From positions 1 to 7,339 of the forward strand of contig JAFYKS010000197.1 of the NCBI GenBank assembly GCA_017537495.1: a stretch of DNA of 7,339 nucleotides, written 5' to 3'. The notes beneath the pieces were generated by a model. It had not been told where the DNA came from. It did no database searches and saw only the letters and a program-made list of their open reading frames with translations. A program made the position numbers and the translations under genes. Shown here in pieces: positions 1-6,642 of the stretch. This DNA comes from Bacillota bacterium (lineage in GTDB: Bacteria; Bacillota; Clostridia; Peptostreptococcales; Anaerovoracaceae). Positions within the stretch are counted from its first letter, which is position 1; each line of letters opens with the position of its first letter.

Positions 1-1
1 C

Positions 2-700
2 GTACACAGCGGTATCCAGGCCATCGGGCTGGCACTTCTGGTACTGTTCTTTCTTACCGGTGTCATGAAAACCTGCAGCAGTCTGTCGGAATTGAAGCGG
101 CCAGAACAGGCCATCCAGCTTTTCCTGCGGTTTATCCTGGCAAAAGGGGTGGTGACCTACGGACTGGAACTGATGCTGGCCATCTTCAACATTCTGCAGG
201 GCCTTGTTTCATCTATCATGCAGTCATCAGGACTTGCAGCAGCAGATCAGGCTGTTTTGCCGCAGGAGATGATAACTGCCATAGAAGACTGCGGTTTCCT
301 GGAATCCATACCGCTTTGGGCAGTGACATTGATTGGGAGCCTCCTGATTACGATGCTGTCCTTTATTATGATTCTGACCGTCTACGGACGGTTTTTTAAA
401 TTATATCTATATACGGCCATCGCACCGGTACCACTGTCCACCTTTGGGGGTGAGCCGACACAGCAGGTGGGAATCAGCTTCATCAAGTCCTATGCCGGAG
501 TGTGTATGGAAGGAGCCATCATCATGCTGGCATGTGTCATTTTTTCGTTCTTTGCTTCATCACCGCCGGTGGTGGATACATCTGCAAGCGTGGTGACCAT
601 GGTCTGGACTTATATTGCAGAGCTGGTTTTCAACATGCTGGTTCTGGTAGGTACTATTAAGATGGCAGATCACGTGGTGCGGGAGATGATGGGACTGTAA
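2..700 (+). CDS. VirB6/TrbL-like conjugal transfer membrane protein (CD1112-type), 5' end outside window
   Basis: Probable inner-membrane channel component of the type IV secretion system of a Tn1549-like conjugative element. The frame is open from base 2, so the gene continues past the left edge; the ATG at 65 lies inside a hydrophobic segment and is not the true start. The visible 232 residues hold about five to six hydrophobic stretches: one before the Met at 65, one around FILAKGVVTYGLELML, one around PLWAVTLIGSLLITMLSF, a short AIAPVPLSTF stretch, one around EGAIIMLACVIFSFF, and one near the C-terminus around AELVFNMLVLVGTI. A polytopic protein upstream of PrgI and VirB4 homologues is the expected place for the VirB6/TrbL member. 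No catalytic motif is expected or seen. Only 10 bases separate its stop from the next ATG, so it is in the same operon. The family call rests on topology, local sequence feel and gene order; the exact subfamily is inferred. Confidence 0.85.
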   Translation, partial: VHSGIQAIGLALLVLFFLTGVMKTCSSLSELKRPEQAIQLFLRFILAKGVVTYGLELMLAIFNILQGLVSSIMQSSGLAAADQAVLPQEMITAIEDCGFLESIPLWAVTLIGSLLITMLSFIMILTVYGRFFKLYLYTAIAPVPLSTFGGEPTQQVGISFIKSYAGVCMEGAIIMLACVIFSFFASSPPVVDTSASVVTMVWTYIAELVFNMLVLVGTIKMADHVVREMMGL

Positions 701-710
701 GGAGATAACT

Positions 711-1046
711 ATGGAAATCAAAATGAATAAGGATATCCGTACTTATACGGAAAGTATGTTTTTCGGACTGTCGCTTAGGCAGTTCTTTTTTTCTGCCCTG
801 GGATGCCTGGTGTCGGTAGCACTGTACTTTCTGCTGCGGGGGCGGCTGGGTACTGAGGCTGTATCCTGGGCGTGTATGCTTGGTGTGTTTCCCTTTGGGG
901 TAATGGGCTTTGCAAAATATAACGGCATGACGGCAGAACAGCTTCGTTGGGCGGTAGTAAAGTCGGAGATTCTTACGCCGCGCCGTCTGCCATTTCAGGG
1001 GATAAATTTATACTACGATTTAATGAAGGGAAAGAAGCGATGCTGA
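711..1046 (+). CDS. PrgI-family conjugation membrane protein
   Basis: Small membrane protein (111 aa) of the PrgI family, which in Gram-positive conjugative elements sits between the VirB6-like and VirB4-like genes and is thought to occupy the VirB3 position of the transfer channel. Two hydrophobic segments are visible at about residues 25-42 and 50-67, followed by a hydrophilic C-terminal tail ending in KGKKRC. The N-terminal part before the first membrane segment (residues 1-24) contains the short amphipathic stretch typical of the family. The ATG at 711 is chosen because GTAAGGAG (697-704) lies 6 bases upstream and overlaps the stop codon of the preceding gene; an internal ATG at 723 has no such site. 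The 3' end overlaps the VirB4 start by 7 bases, which points to translational coupling. Length and position fit the family well. Confidence 0.85.
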   Translation: MEIKMNKDIRTYTESMFFGLSLRQFFFSALGCLVSVALYFLLRGRLGTEAVSWACMLGVFPFGVMGFAKYNGMTAEQLRWAVVKSEILTPRRLPFQGINLYYDLMKGKKRC

Positions 1047-3373
1047 AATCAATACGTAACACCATGAAGAAAGACCGGGAGCGGGTGAAAGTTTCCCGTA
1101 CAGTTCAAGACGCAGTGCCTGTAAGGGCTGTCTGGGAAGATGGAGTCTTTCAGATTGCGAAAAACAAATACAGCAAATCTTGGCTGTTCACAGACATCAA
1201 CTATGACGTGCTGTCTGATGAAGAGCGAATTGAAACCATCAAGGCATACGGCGCACTGCTCAATTCTTTCGACAGCAGTGCAACTACCAAGATAACCATT
1301 AACAACCGGAGATTCAGCCGGGGAGATTTTGAGGAGAAAATTTTGCTGCAGATGAAGGGGGACGAACTGGATGCATACCGAAAGGAGTACAACGATATGC
1401 TGCTGGCCAAGGCTGCGGGCAACAATTCCATCATTCAGGAAAAATATATCACCGTGTCGGTGCATAAGAATAGCATTGAGGAGGCCCGTACATTCTTTAA
1501 GCGGAGCGGAACGGAGCTGACAGCACGGCTTTCAAGGCTTGGCTGTAGGTGTGTGGAACTGGATGGTCATGAACGTCTGAAGGTACTCCATGACTTTTAC
1601 CGTGCAGGGGAAGAGGATTACTTTGAGTTTAATCTGAAAGATAGCAGGAAGAAAGGCCACAGCTTCAAAGACTACATTTGTCCGGATGGGATGGAGCTGC
1701 ATTACGACCACTTTAAAATCGGCAGCAGGTTTGGAAGGGTTATCTTCGTTAAAGACGTGGGTGCCTACCTGAAGGATACCCTGGTGGCTGAGCTGACCGG
1801 ATTGAACCAGAACCTGATGCTTTCCATCGACGCGCTGCCGGTGCCCATGGAGGAGGCCATCAAGGAGGCGGAAAACCGGCTCCTGGGGGTTGCTACCAAC
1901 ATCACCAACTGGCAGCGGAAGCAGAACGCCAACAATAACTTCGGGGCCATCGTGCCATATGACATGGAGCAGCAACTGAAGGAAAGCAAGGAGTTCCTGG
2001 ATGACCTAACCATGCGGGACCAGCAGATGATGCTGGCAGTGGTGACTCTGGTGCACACTGCAGATGACAAGAAACAGCTGGATGCAGACACCGGCACGCT
2101 GCAGAACATAATTCAGGCTCGACACTGCCAGATGGGAGTTCTTCATTTTCAGCAGCTGGACGGGCTGAACACGGTGCTCCCGGCAGGGCACCGCAAAATC
2201 GATGCACTCCGGACTTTCACCACGGAATCACTTTCTGCCTTCATGCCGTTCCATGTCCAGGAAGTGACCCATGACCATGGAATCTACTACGGCCAGAATG
2301 CTATCAGTCAGAACATGATTGTGGCAGACAGGAGGCAACTCTTAAACGGTAACTCTTTTATCCTGGGGGTTTCCGGCTCCGGAAAGTCCTTCATGGCAAA
2401 GAGTGAGCTGATTAACTTTGTCCTGGCAACTGATGCAGATGTGATTGTCATCGATCCGGACCGGGAGTACACAGATTTTGTGAAGGCATTCGGAGGTGAG
2501 GTCATCGAGATATCTGCCACCAGTGATAACCATATCAATGCCATGGACATCAATAAGTATTACGGTGAAAAAAATCCGATTGCAGAAAAGTCACAGTTCG
2601 TCCAGTCTCTCTGTGAGCAGATTGTAACCGGTAATCAGTTTACCAGAGGGCAGAAATCCATTATCGACCGGTGCGTAGAACATATTTACCAGCCATACCG
2701 GATGCGGGGTTATGAGGGACAGCCTCCGACCCTGGATGATTTCAGAGAAGACCTGCTGAGGCAGCCGGAGCAGGAAGCACACGATCTGGCACTGGAACTG
2801 GAGATTTTCACCCGAGGGTCTCTCAATACATTCGCCCAGCAGACCAATGTGAACACTACAAGCAGATTTATCAGTTATGACATTCATGAGCTTGGAAAGC
2901 AGCTCATGGGTGTGGGCATCCTGGTGGTCCTGGACAGCATCCTGAACCGGATTACCCGGAACCGTCAGGAGGGGAAGCAGACCTTTATCTTTATCGATGA
3001 GTTTTATATTCTTTTTCAGCACGAGTACTCTGGACAGTTTCTATCCACACTTTGGAAACGTGTCAGAAAATACGGAGCATACTGCACCGGTATTACGCAA
3101 AATCTGGAGGAAGTGCTGCGTTCACAGACAGCAAGGCTCATGCTGTCCAATTCAGAGTTTATCATTATGATGAACCAGGCACCGACGGACCGTCAGGAAC
3201 TGGCGAAGCTGCTGCACATCTCTGAACGGCAGCTATCATACATCACCAACGTGCCGGAAGGTCACGGACTGCTGAAGGTGGGGCATACTATGGTGCCTTT
3301 CGAGAACCACTTTCCGAAGAATACGGAACTTTACCGGCTTATGACGACTAAGCCAGGGGAAAGGAATACATAA
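1040..3373 (+). CDS. virB4: VirB4-like conjugal transfer ATPase (CD1110-type)
   Basis: Cytoplasmic ATPase that powers assembly of, or transport through, the conjugation channel. The protein is 777 aa from the chosen start. Visible motifs are the Walker A loop GVSGSGKS at residues 443-450 (Lys449), the VirB4-typical VIVIDPDREYTDF stretch shortly after it, and the Walker B FIFIDEF with Asp653-Glu654. A late GITQNLEEVL stretch matches the conserved C-terminal TQ motif region. The N-terminal 400 residues form the less conserved VirB4 N-domain. The frame stays open upstream to a TTG at 947, but the ATG at 1040 is preferred: it overlaps the PrgI stop (ATGCTGA), has a purine-rich GAAGGGAAAG at 1025-1034, and gives a normal-looking MLKSIRNTMKKDRERVKV start. 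The gene appears intact, with no frameshift. The next gene starts directly after its TAA. Confidence 0.95.
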   Translation: MLKSIRNTMKKDRERVKVSRTVQDAVPVRAVWEDGVFQIAKNKYSKSWLFTDINYDVLSDEERIETIKAYGALLNSFDSSATTKITINNRRFSRGDFEEKILLQMKGDELDAYRKEYNDMLLAKAAGNNSIIQEKYITVSVHKNSIEEARTFFKRSGTELTARLSRLGCRCVELDGHERLKVLHDFYRAGEEDYFEFNLKDSRKKGHSFKDYICPDGMELHYDHFKIGSRFGRVIFVKDVGAYLKDTLVAELTGLNQNLMLSIDALPVPMEEAIKEAENRLLGVATNITNWQRKQNANNNFGAIVPYDMEQQLKESKEFLDDLTMRDQQMMLAVVTLVHTADDKKQLDADTGTLQNIIQARHCQMGVLHFQQLDGLNTVLPAGHRKIDALRTFTTESLSAFMPFHVQEVTHDHGIYYGQNAISQNMIVADRRQLLNGNSFILGVSGSGKSFMAKSELINFVLATDADVIVIDPDREYTDFVKAFGGEVIEISATSDNHINAMDINKYYGEKNPIAEKSQFVQSLCEQIVTGNQFTRGQKSIIDRCVEHIYQPYRMRGYEGQPPTLDDFREDLLRQPEQEAHDLALELEIFTRGSLNTFAQQTNVNTTSRFISYDIHELGKQLMGVGILVVLDSILNRITRNRQEGKQTFIFIDEFYILFQHEYSGQFLSTLWKRVRKYGAYCTGITQNLEEVLRSQTARLMLSNSEFIIMMNQAPTDRQELAKLLHISERQLSYITNVPEGHGLLKVGHTMVPFENHFPKNTELYRLMTTKPGERNT

Positions 3374-4393
3374 ATGGATATTAAGGTAAGAGGTAAGTAT
3401 GAAGACAAGCCGCTGAATCTAAAAGACATCCGGCCAATACTTAAAAATTTGCGAATCCGCAGTAAATCCAGTCGTGAAAACGAGCAAGATGAAAAACGTC
3501 AGAACCCGCAGAATTATGCGGAGTGTAAGACTTCGACTACCGGTAAAAAAGTCGCTGAGAAGTCCATTTTGGCGGTCGGTTTTTCAGCAAAACAGTTAAA
3601 AATCAGGGGGAATCTGCATATCACATCAGCTTCTGCAGAACCAGATGGAGGGATATACGCAAGTCCACAAGTAGTGCCGTTTTCAGCTAAGAAACAGCAT
3701 GGAAAAAAGACTGCGCAGACTGCAGCAACCACCAGGTGGTATGCTGTGCGGCAATCCGTAGTCCAGACACGCCGTATGCAGCGCAGGCGAAAACGAAACT
3801 ATCAAATCAAACGAATGAAGAATCACATACGAAATCAAACCATAGCCAGCAGCAGTATCGTGCTTCTGGCTATGATTCTTTTCGTATTCACACTTTCCAT
3901 GTTTTTCTTTTTGGCAGACGATGGAGAAGGCAACATGATGGCAGGGCAGCCAGCTCTCATGGTATCAGTGGCAAAGTCACAGACAGGAACTGAAGACGGA
4001 GAAAAATACTGGCGGTGGTACGGGTTCACAGAACCGGTAGACTGGTGTGCATGTTTCGTATCCTGGTGTGCCAGCGAAGCAGGACTGATAGATGAGGGTT
4101 TGATACCTAAATTTGCGGAAGTCAACGAGGGAATCGGCTGGTTTCAGAAACAGGGCAGATGGATTGATGTAACGGAAGAATCAGACTACAGGCCATCACC
4201 AGGGACACTGATATTTTTTGATTGGGATGTAGACGGCATGGCAAATCACGTGGGAATCGTAGAGGGCTGCAGGAGCGGAATAGTATATACCATAGAAGGT
4301 AATAGTAGTAGTATGGTTGCAGGCCGATATTATATTTTGGGCAGTAGTTATATTATGGGTTATGGGAAGATTGATATAACAAGGATGAAATAA
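3374..4393 (+). CDS. Membrane-anchored CHAP-domain cell-wall hydrolase, compact CD1108-type
   Basis: Probable peptidoglycan hydrolase that opens the wall for the conjugation apparatus (339 aa). Order of parts: a basic, Lys/Arg-rich cytoplasmic region (1-155) ending in an RRMQRRRKR cluster; one hydrophobic membrane segment (about 157-180); then a CHAP/NlpC-P60-like domain (about 193-333). The likely catalytic Cys225 is in DWCACFVSWC and the likely catalytic His292 is in NHVGIVE, followed by YTIEGNSSS, a usual late motif. The ATG follows the VirB4 TAA with no gap; GGGGAAAGG (3357-3365) supplies the ribosome site, so translation is coupled. The CHAP domain starts within about 15 residues of the membrane segment; from memory, CD1108-type proteins usually carry a long extracellular region or a muramidase domain here, so this looks like a shortened form. 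The last 90 or so bases are markedly more AT-rich than the rest of the gene. Confidence 0.85.
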   Translation: MDIKVRGKYEDKPLNLKDIRPILKNLRIRSKSSRENEQDEKRQNPQNYAECKTSTTGKKVAEKSILAVGFSAKQLKIRGNLHITSASAEPDGGIYASPQVVPFSAKKQHGKKTAQTAATTRWYAVRQSVVQTRRMQRRRKRNYQIKRMKNHIRNQTIASSSIVLLAMILFVFTLSMFFFLADDGEGNMMAGQPALMVSVAKSQTGTEDGEKYWRWYGFTEPVDWCACFVSWCASEAGLIDEGLIPKFAEVNEGIGWFQKQGRWIDVTEESDYRPSPGTLIFFDWDVDGMANHVGIVEGCRSGIVYTIEGNSSSMVAGRYYILGSSYIMGYGKIDITRMK

Positions 4394-4515
4394 TGGTACA
4401 TACATAGTGTGCAAAATAATATCTGAAACAGCACTTTTTCCACACACAATATCACTAAATTGTTTTGATATATCTTAAATGCAACATAATATGTAACATT
4501 TGCAACATGTCAGAT

Positions 4516-4532
4516 TGTCGGAATTTGTCGAA
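4516..4532 (+). promoter_or_regulatory. Tandem Spo0A-like boxes
   Basis: TGTCGGA at 4516-4522 and TGTCGAA at 4526-4532 lie in the same direction with centres exactly 10 bp apart (a 3-bp gap). The second copy is an exact match to the known 0A box TGTCGAA and the first has one mismatch. The wider 10-mers TTGTCGGAAT and TTGTCGAAAT are in perfect tandem. Tandem 0A boxes one helical turn apart are known at Spo0A-regulated promoters such as abrB. The downstream box overlaps the place of the -35 element of the promoter at 4525-4551, so binding could either block or replace -35 contacts. That Spo0A is the binder is inference; the repeat itself is seen. Confidence 0.5.
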
Positions 4533-4551
4533 ATTTTGCATAAACTATAAT
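4525..4551 (+). promoter_or_regulatory. Housekeeping-type promoter for the XRE-sigma operon
   Basis: A perfect -10 hexamer TATAAT is at 4546-4551. The best -35 candidate is TTGTCG at 4525-4530, with a short 15-bp spacer, so the -35 is weak and may need an activator. The predicted start of transcription near 4558 falls at the edge of the Shine-Dalgarno AAAGGAGA (4556-4563), giving a very short leader. It is the only convincing promoter seen between the CHAP gene and the XRE gene. Confidence 0.55.
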
Positions 4552-4575
4552 TCGGAAAGGAGAGTATAGTTTATG
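4539..4575. repeat. 11-bp perfect inverted repeat spanning the -10 and start codon of the XRE gene
   Basis: CATAAACTATA (4539-4549) is the exact reverse complement of TATAGTTTATG (4565-4575), with a 15-base spacer between them. The left arm holds the first part of the TATAAT -10 element, the spacer holds the Shine-Dalgarno AAAGGAGA, and the right arm ends with the ATG start codon. As DNA it is a natural operator for autorepression by the XRE protein. As RNA, in any transcript that enters from upstream, it could fold into a hairpin with the start codon in the stem. Both roles are inferred. Confidence 0.65.
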
Positions 4576-4809
4576 AAAAATAAAATACTTGAACGATATC
4601 CAGAAGAATGCAGGAAATTAGGATTAAATATTGCATATTACAGAAAAGAACGTGGCCTCACCCAGATTGAACTGGCAGAGAAGCTTGATATCAGCAGAAC
4701 ACATATGTCAAGAATCGAAATCAGCAAAGCGGTGCCATCATTGGAACTGATTTTTACAGTATCAAAAGTGCTGGATGTTCCGGTATCAAAACTATTTGAG
4801 TTCAGATAA
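4573..4809 (+). CDS. XRE-family helix-turn-helix transcriptional regulator
   Basis: Small DNA-binding protein (78 aa) of the Cro/C1 (XRE) type. Residues about 16-75 form one HTH_3 domain: LGLNIAYYRKERGLTQ is the first helix pair, LTQIELAEKLDISRTHMSRIE (29-49) the helix-turn-helix, and a closing region LELIFTVSKVLDVPVSKLF. There is no extra sensor domain, so its activity probably depends on dimerisation or on a partner. The ATG at 4573 has AAAGGAGA (4556-4563) about 9 bases upstream. It lies 21 bases before the sigma gene on the same strand with no terminator between, so the two are most likely co-transcribed. It may repress its own promoter through the dyad at 4539-4575. Its target is not shown by the sequence; a role as a switch for the sigma factor is inferred from position. 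Confidence 0.9.
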   Translation: MKNKILERYPEECRKLGLNIAYYRKERGLTQIELAEKLDISRTHMSRIEISKAVPSLELIFTVSKVLDVPVSKLFEFR

Positions 4810-4830
4810 AGGATAACGGAGGATAATTAA

Positions 4831-5382
4831 ATGGATTTAAAAGGATTCACGCCACATGTTAGACGTGAGATGGCAAAAATCTATGCAATGTATAGTGTGG
4901 CCATTAAATACAAAGCTTTATCGATACTCAAAGATGAGGCATTAGCTGAAGATTGCATGCATGATGTTATGCTGAAAATTGCAGCAAATCTTGATTGTTT
5001 AGGTGAATATGGATCTCAACGGGCAAAAGGGTTTATCATGACTATTACACAGAATCATGCAATAGATATTTATCGGAGAAGAAAACGGGAAGAAGCAAGT
5101 GGTCTTATTCCATCCGGAGATCCATTCGGTTCGGACCATGTGCATGATAATGATGTTGTGATTGGCAAATTTGGATATGATGCAACATTGGATACATACA
5201 TGGAAAACCTGGATGACATTGACCGTGCTATAGTTGGTATGAAGTATGGCTATAAAATGAAGCACAAAGAAATTGCAAAAGTGCTTGGAAAAACTGTAAG
5301 TGCAATTGATAAACGGTCAGAAAGGATAAAAACTAAAGTTAAAGCTTTTGTGATGGAAAATAGATTTAATGAAGATGAATGA
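4831..5382 (+). CDS. Sigma-70 family (ECF-like) RNA polymerase sigma factor
   Basis: Alternative sigma factor (183 aa) with the two-domain layout of ECF sigma factors. Region 2 spans about residues 22-88: ALAEDCMHDVMLKI (37-50) corresponds to region 2.2 and NHAIDIYRRRKR (75-86) to the -10 recognition end of region 2.4. Region 4 spans about 124-176 (DRAIVGMKYGYKMKHKEIAKVLGKT with the HTH that follows, ending in SERIKTKVKAF), the -35 recognition helix-turn-helix. The linker is short and there is no sigma region 3 or extra domain. The ATG at 4831 has CGGAGG (4817-4822) 8 bases upstream. It follows the XRE gene by 21 bases and precedes a probable membrane anti-sigma gene. Three copies of a shared promoter-like motif (GTCAG, 15 bases, TTCGTT) downstream are its most likely targets; that link is inferred. 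No terminator follows it, so read-through into the anti-sigma gene is possible. Confidence 0.9.
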   Translation: MDLKGFTPHVRREMAKIYAMYSVAIKYKALSILKDEALAEDCMHDVMLKIAANLDCLGEYGSQRAKGFIMTITQNHAIDIYRRRKREEASGLIPSGDPFGSDHVHDNDVVIGKFGYDATLDTYMENLDDIDRAIVGMKYGYKMKHKEIAKVLGKTVSAIDKRSERIKTKVKAFVMENRFNEDE

Positions 5383-5407
5383 TAATTGCCACGTTTCCCG
5401 GACTATA

Positions 5408-5434
5408 TGTCAGTTTTTAAGAATTAATTTCGTT
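5408..5434 (+). promoter_or_regulatory. ECF-type promoter, copy 1, upstream of anti-sigma gene
   Basis: TGTCAG (5408-5413) and TTCGTT (5429-5434) are separated by 15 bases. Compared with copy 3 (6703-6729), the 9-mer GTCAGTTTT and the 13-mer TTCGTTTTATATA are identical and sit at the same distance, while the 11 bases between and the flanks differ. A -35/-10 pair of this kind, with a CGTT-type -10, fits an ECF sigma factor. Predicted transcription start is near 5441, giving a leader of about 60 bases. Confidence 0.7.
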
Positions 5435-5501
5435 TTATATATGAATAGAAGATGCAGAGGAAAGCAAAAAGGCAAGAACTTTTTTTTGGAGGGTAATGGA
5501 C

Positions 5502-6164
5502 ATGAAGAACAGTAAATTTGAGCAGGAAACTGAGTTGTTTCTTGATGAATATGCCGGACAAATTACGGATGACTGGGCAGCAGAGATGGACAAATATCTT
5601 GCAATGGATGAGAACGCAGAAGCCAATTTTGCAAAATACGGTAAACATAAATACGTTAAACCGCAGAGGAAAATTCTGCGTTATGCAGCAATATTTTTAA
5701 TTGTATGTTTCATAGGTAGTTTTGTTATACCAATACCACAAGCAAGTGCATGGAAGGTATGGTGGATGGATTTTCTTATTGGAATAAATGAAGAAGATGT
5801 TGATGTTTCTTCTGACAGGGAGCAAGAATTTTTGGAGTACTATGTAGCAGAGATACCTAAAGGATTCACGTTAGTGAATGAAATGCTGGCTACTCCTACA
5901 GAATATATTGCAAATTATGCGAATGCGGAGGGGAAATATATAGTTTTCATGCAAACAGAAAAAAATGAGTCAGCATTACATTTGGATAATGAAAATCGAA
6001 AGCTTAGTACAGATATTATAGGTGATTTTGAGGCTCTCATAAGCACTGGCGAGGAAGATATTATTTTTGGTGTTACGACAGAAAATAGTAATATTTCAGT
6101 CCAGACAGATGCAGGCTTTGAGGTGGGAAAAACTTTTTTACAAAGTCTTAAAAAAATCAGTTAG
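5502..6164 (+). CDS. Membrane protein with DUF4367-like domain, probable anti-sigma factor
   Basis: Single-pass membrane protein (220 aa). Residues 1-57 are a charged, acidic N-terminal region predicted to be cytoplasmic, where it could hold the sigma factor encoded upstream. About 58-78 (ILRYAAIFLIVCFIGSFVI) is the membrane segment, preceded by basic residues KPQRK, so the C-terminus should be outside. Residues about 108-218 resemble the DUF4367 domain: a YYVAEIPKGFTL start, repeated short beta strands, IVFMQTEK, and a final helix GKTFLQSLKKI. Proteins of this layout next to ECF sigma genes in Clostridia are usually taken as anti-sigma factors. An ATG at 5496 is in frame, but it lies only 2 bases from the GGAGGG ribosome site (5488-5493); the ATG at 5502, 8 bases away, is preferred. 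The classic zinc-binding ZAS motif is not seen. Anti-sigma function is inferred from layout and position. Confidence 0.8.
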   Translation: MKNSKFEQETELFLDEYAGQITDDWAAEMDKYLAMDENAEANFAKYGKHKYVKPQRKILRYAAIFLIVCFIGSFVIPIPQASAWKVWWMDFLIGINEEDVDVSSDREQEFLEYYVAEIPKGFTLVNEMLATPTEYIANYANAEGKYIVFMQTEKNESALHLDNENRKLSTDIIGDFEALISTGEEDIIFGVTTENSNISVQTDAGFEVGKTFLQSLKKIS

Positions 6165-6167
6165 TCA

Positions 6168-6193
6168 GTCAGCTTTTTATATTTGTTTTCGTT
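6168..6193 (+). promoter_or_regulatory. ECF-type promoter, copy 2, upstream of small secreted protein
   Basis: GTCAG (6168-6172) and TTCGTT (6188-6193) are again separated by exactly 15 bases, as in copies 1 and 3. The -35 starts 3 bases after the anti-sigma stop codon. A second GTCAG overlaps at 6164-6168 but would have a 19-base spacer. The T-run after the -35 and the TATATA after the -10 are less well kept than in the other two copies, which marks GTCAG and TTCGTT as the likely core. Confidence 0.6.
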
Positions 6194-6223
6194 CTCTTAA
6201 TAAAAAAGAAATGGAGAAAACAA

Positions 6224-6628
6224 ATGAGTAAAAAGTTTTTAGCAGTATTATGTATTATTTTAGTATTAGCATCCAGCACATTTGCGTATGCAGGTGAAAT
6301 CATGCCAAGGTATAATGAAATATCTGCAATTCAAAGTACAATGAGCATTGATGGTAATACCCTTTATTATTCTGTCAAAGTACTTACACCAAACACAAGT
6401 ACATTGGATTCCGTTACTGTTGACGCAGAACTAAAGACTACAGGAGGTGCGGTTGTAGCAACTTATTCAAATGAAAGTACATACAAAATGGGTACAACAT
6501 TTATTTTCTCAAAAAATAAAACTGTAACCGCCAGAGGTACATACTTCCTTGACTATACTGTAAATTGCTACAAAAATGGAGTACTTGTTGATCAGGTAAG
6601 TAAAACCACAGTGACAGCAACATATTAA
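6224..6628 (+). CDS. Small secreted protein of unknown family
   Basis: 134 aa. The N-terminus is a clear signal peptide: MSKK, then the hydrophobic core FLAVLCIILVLASSTF, and a likely cut after AYA at residue 23. The mature part of about 111 residues begins GEIMPRYNEIS and is made of alternating polar/hydrophobic stretches rich in Thr, Ser and Val, suggesting a small beta-sandwich; no catalytic motif stands out and there is a single Cys near the C-terminus in VNCYKNG. It has no cell-wall sorting motif or membrane tail, so it is probably released or held by a partner. The PRY start of the mature region resembles that of small exported proteins of Lachnospiraceae, but I do not recognise the family. 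GGAG (6213-6216) lies 7 bases from the ATG. It has its own ECF-type promoter and is closed by the terminator at 6643. Function unknown; control by the local sigma factor is inferred. Confidence 0.8.
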   Translation: MSKKFLAVLCIILVLASSTFAYAGEIMPRYNEISAIQSTMSIDGNTLYYSVKVLTPNTSTLDSVTVDAELKTTGGAVVATYSNESTYKMGTTFIFSKNKTVTARGTYFLDYTVNCYKNGVLVDQVSKTTVTATY

Positions 6629-6642
6629 ACCTTCTATGAATT

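Noticed and set aside
947..1039. Longer VirB4 reading frame beginning at a TTG at 947
   Set aside because: It would overlap the PrgI gene by 100 bases, starts with a rare codon and has no ribosome site; the ATG at 1040 has the usual stop-start overlap and a purine-rich site.
1049..3022. Several long reading frames on the - strand opposite the VirB4 gene
   Set aside because: They are shadows of a fully convincing VirB4 gene, have no recognisable domains and no ribosome sites.
4406..4445. Possible terminator after the CHAP gene (AGTG with CACT before a T-run, or GTGTG with CACAC)
   Set aside because: Stems of only 4-5 bp with loops of over 20 bases; the better GTGTG/CACAC pair has no T-tract after it.
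4827..4840. TTAAAT/ATTTAA inverted repeat around the sigma start codon
   Set aside because: Only 6 bp, all A/T, with a 2-base loop in AT-rich DNA; expected by chance.
5436..5441. TATATA after the TTCGTT block read as a housekeeping -10 element
   Set aside because: No matching -35 lies about 17 bases upstream, and copy 2 of the motif lacks the TATATA while keeping GTCAG and TTCGTT.
5441..5515. Possible 24-residue leader peptide (MNRRCRGKQKGK...) overlapping the anti-sigma start
   Set aside because: Its ATG falls at the predicted transcription start, so it would be leaderless, and it has no ribosome site; most likely chance.
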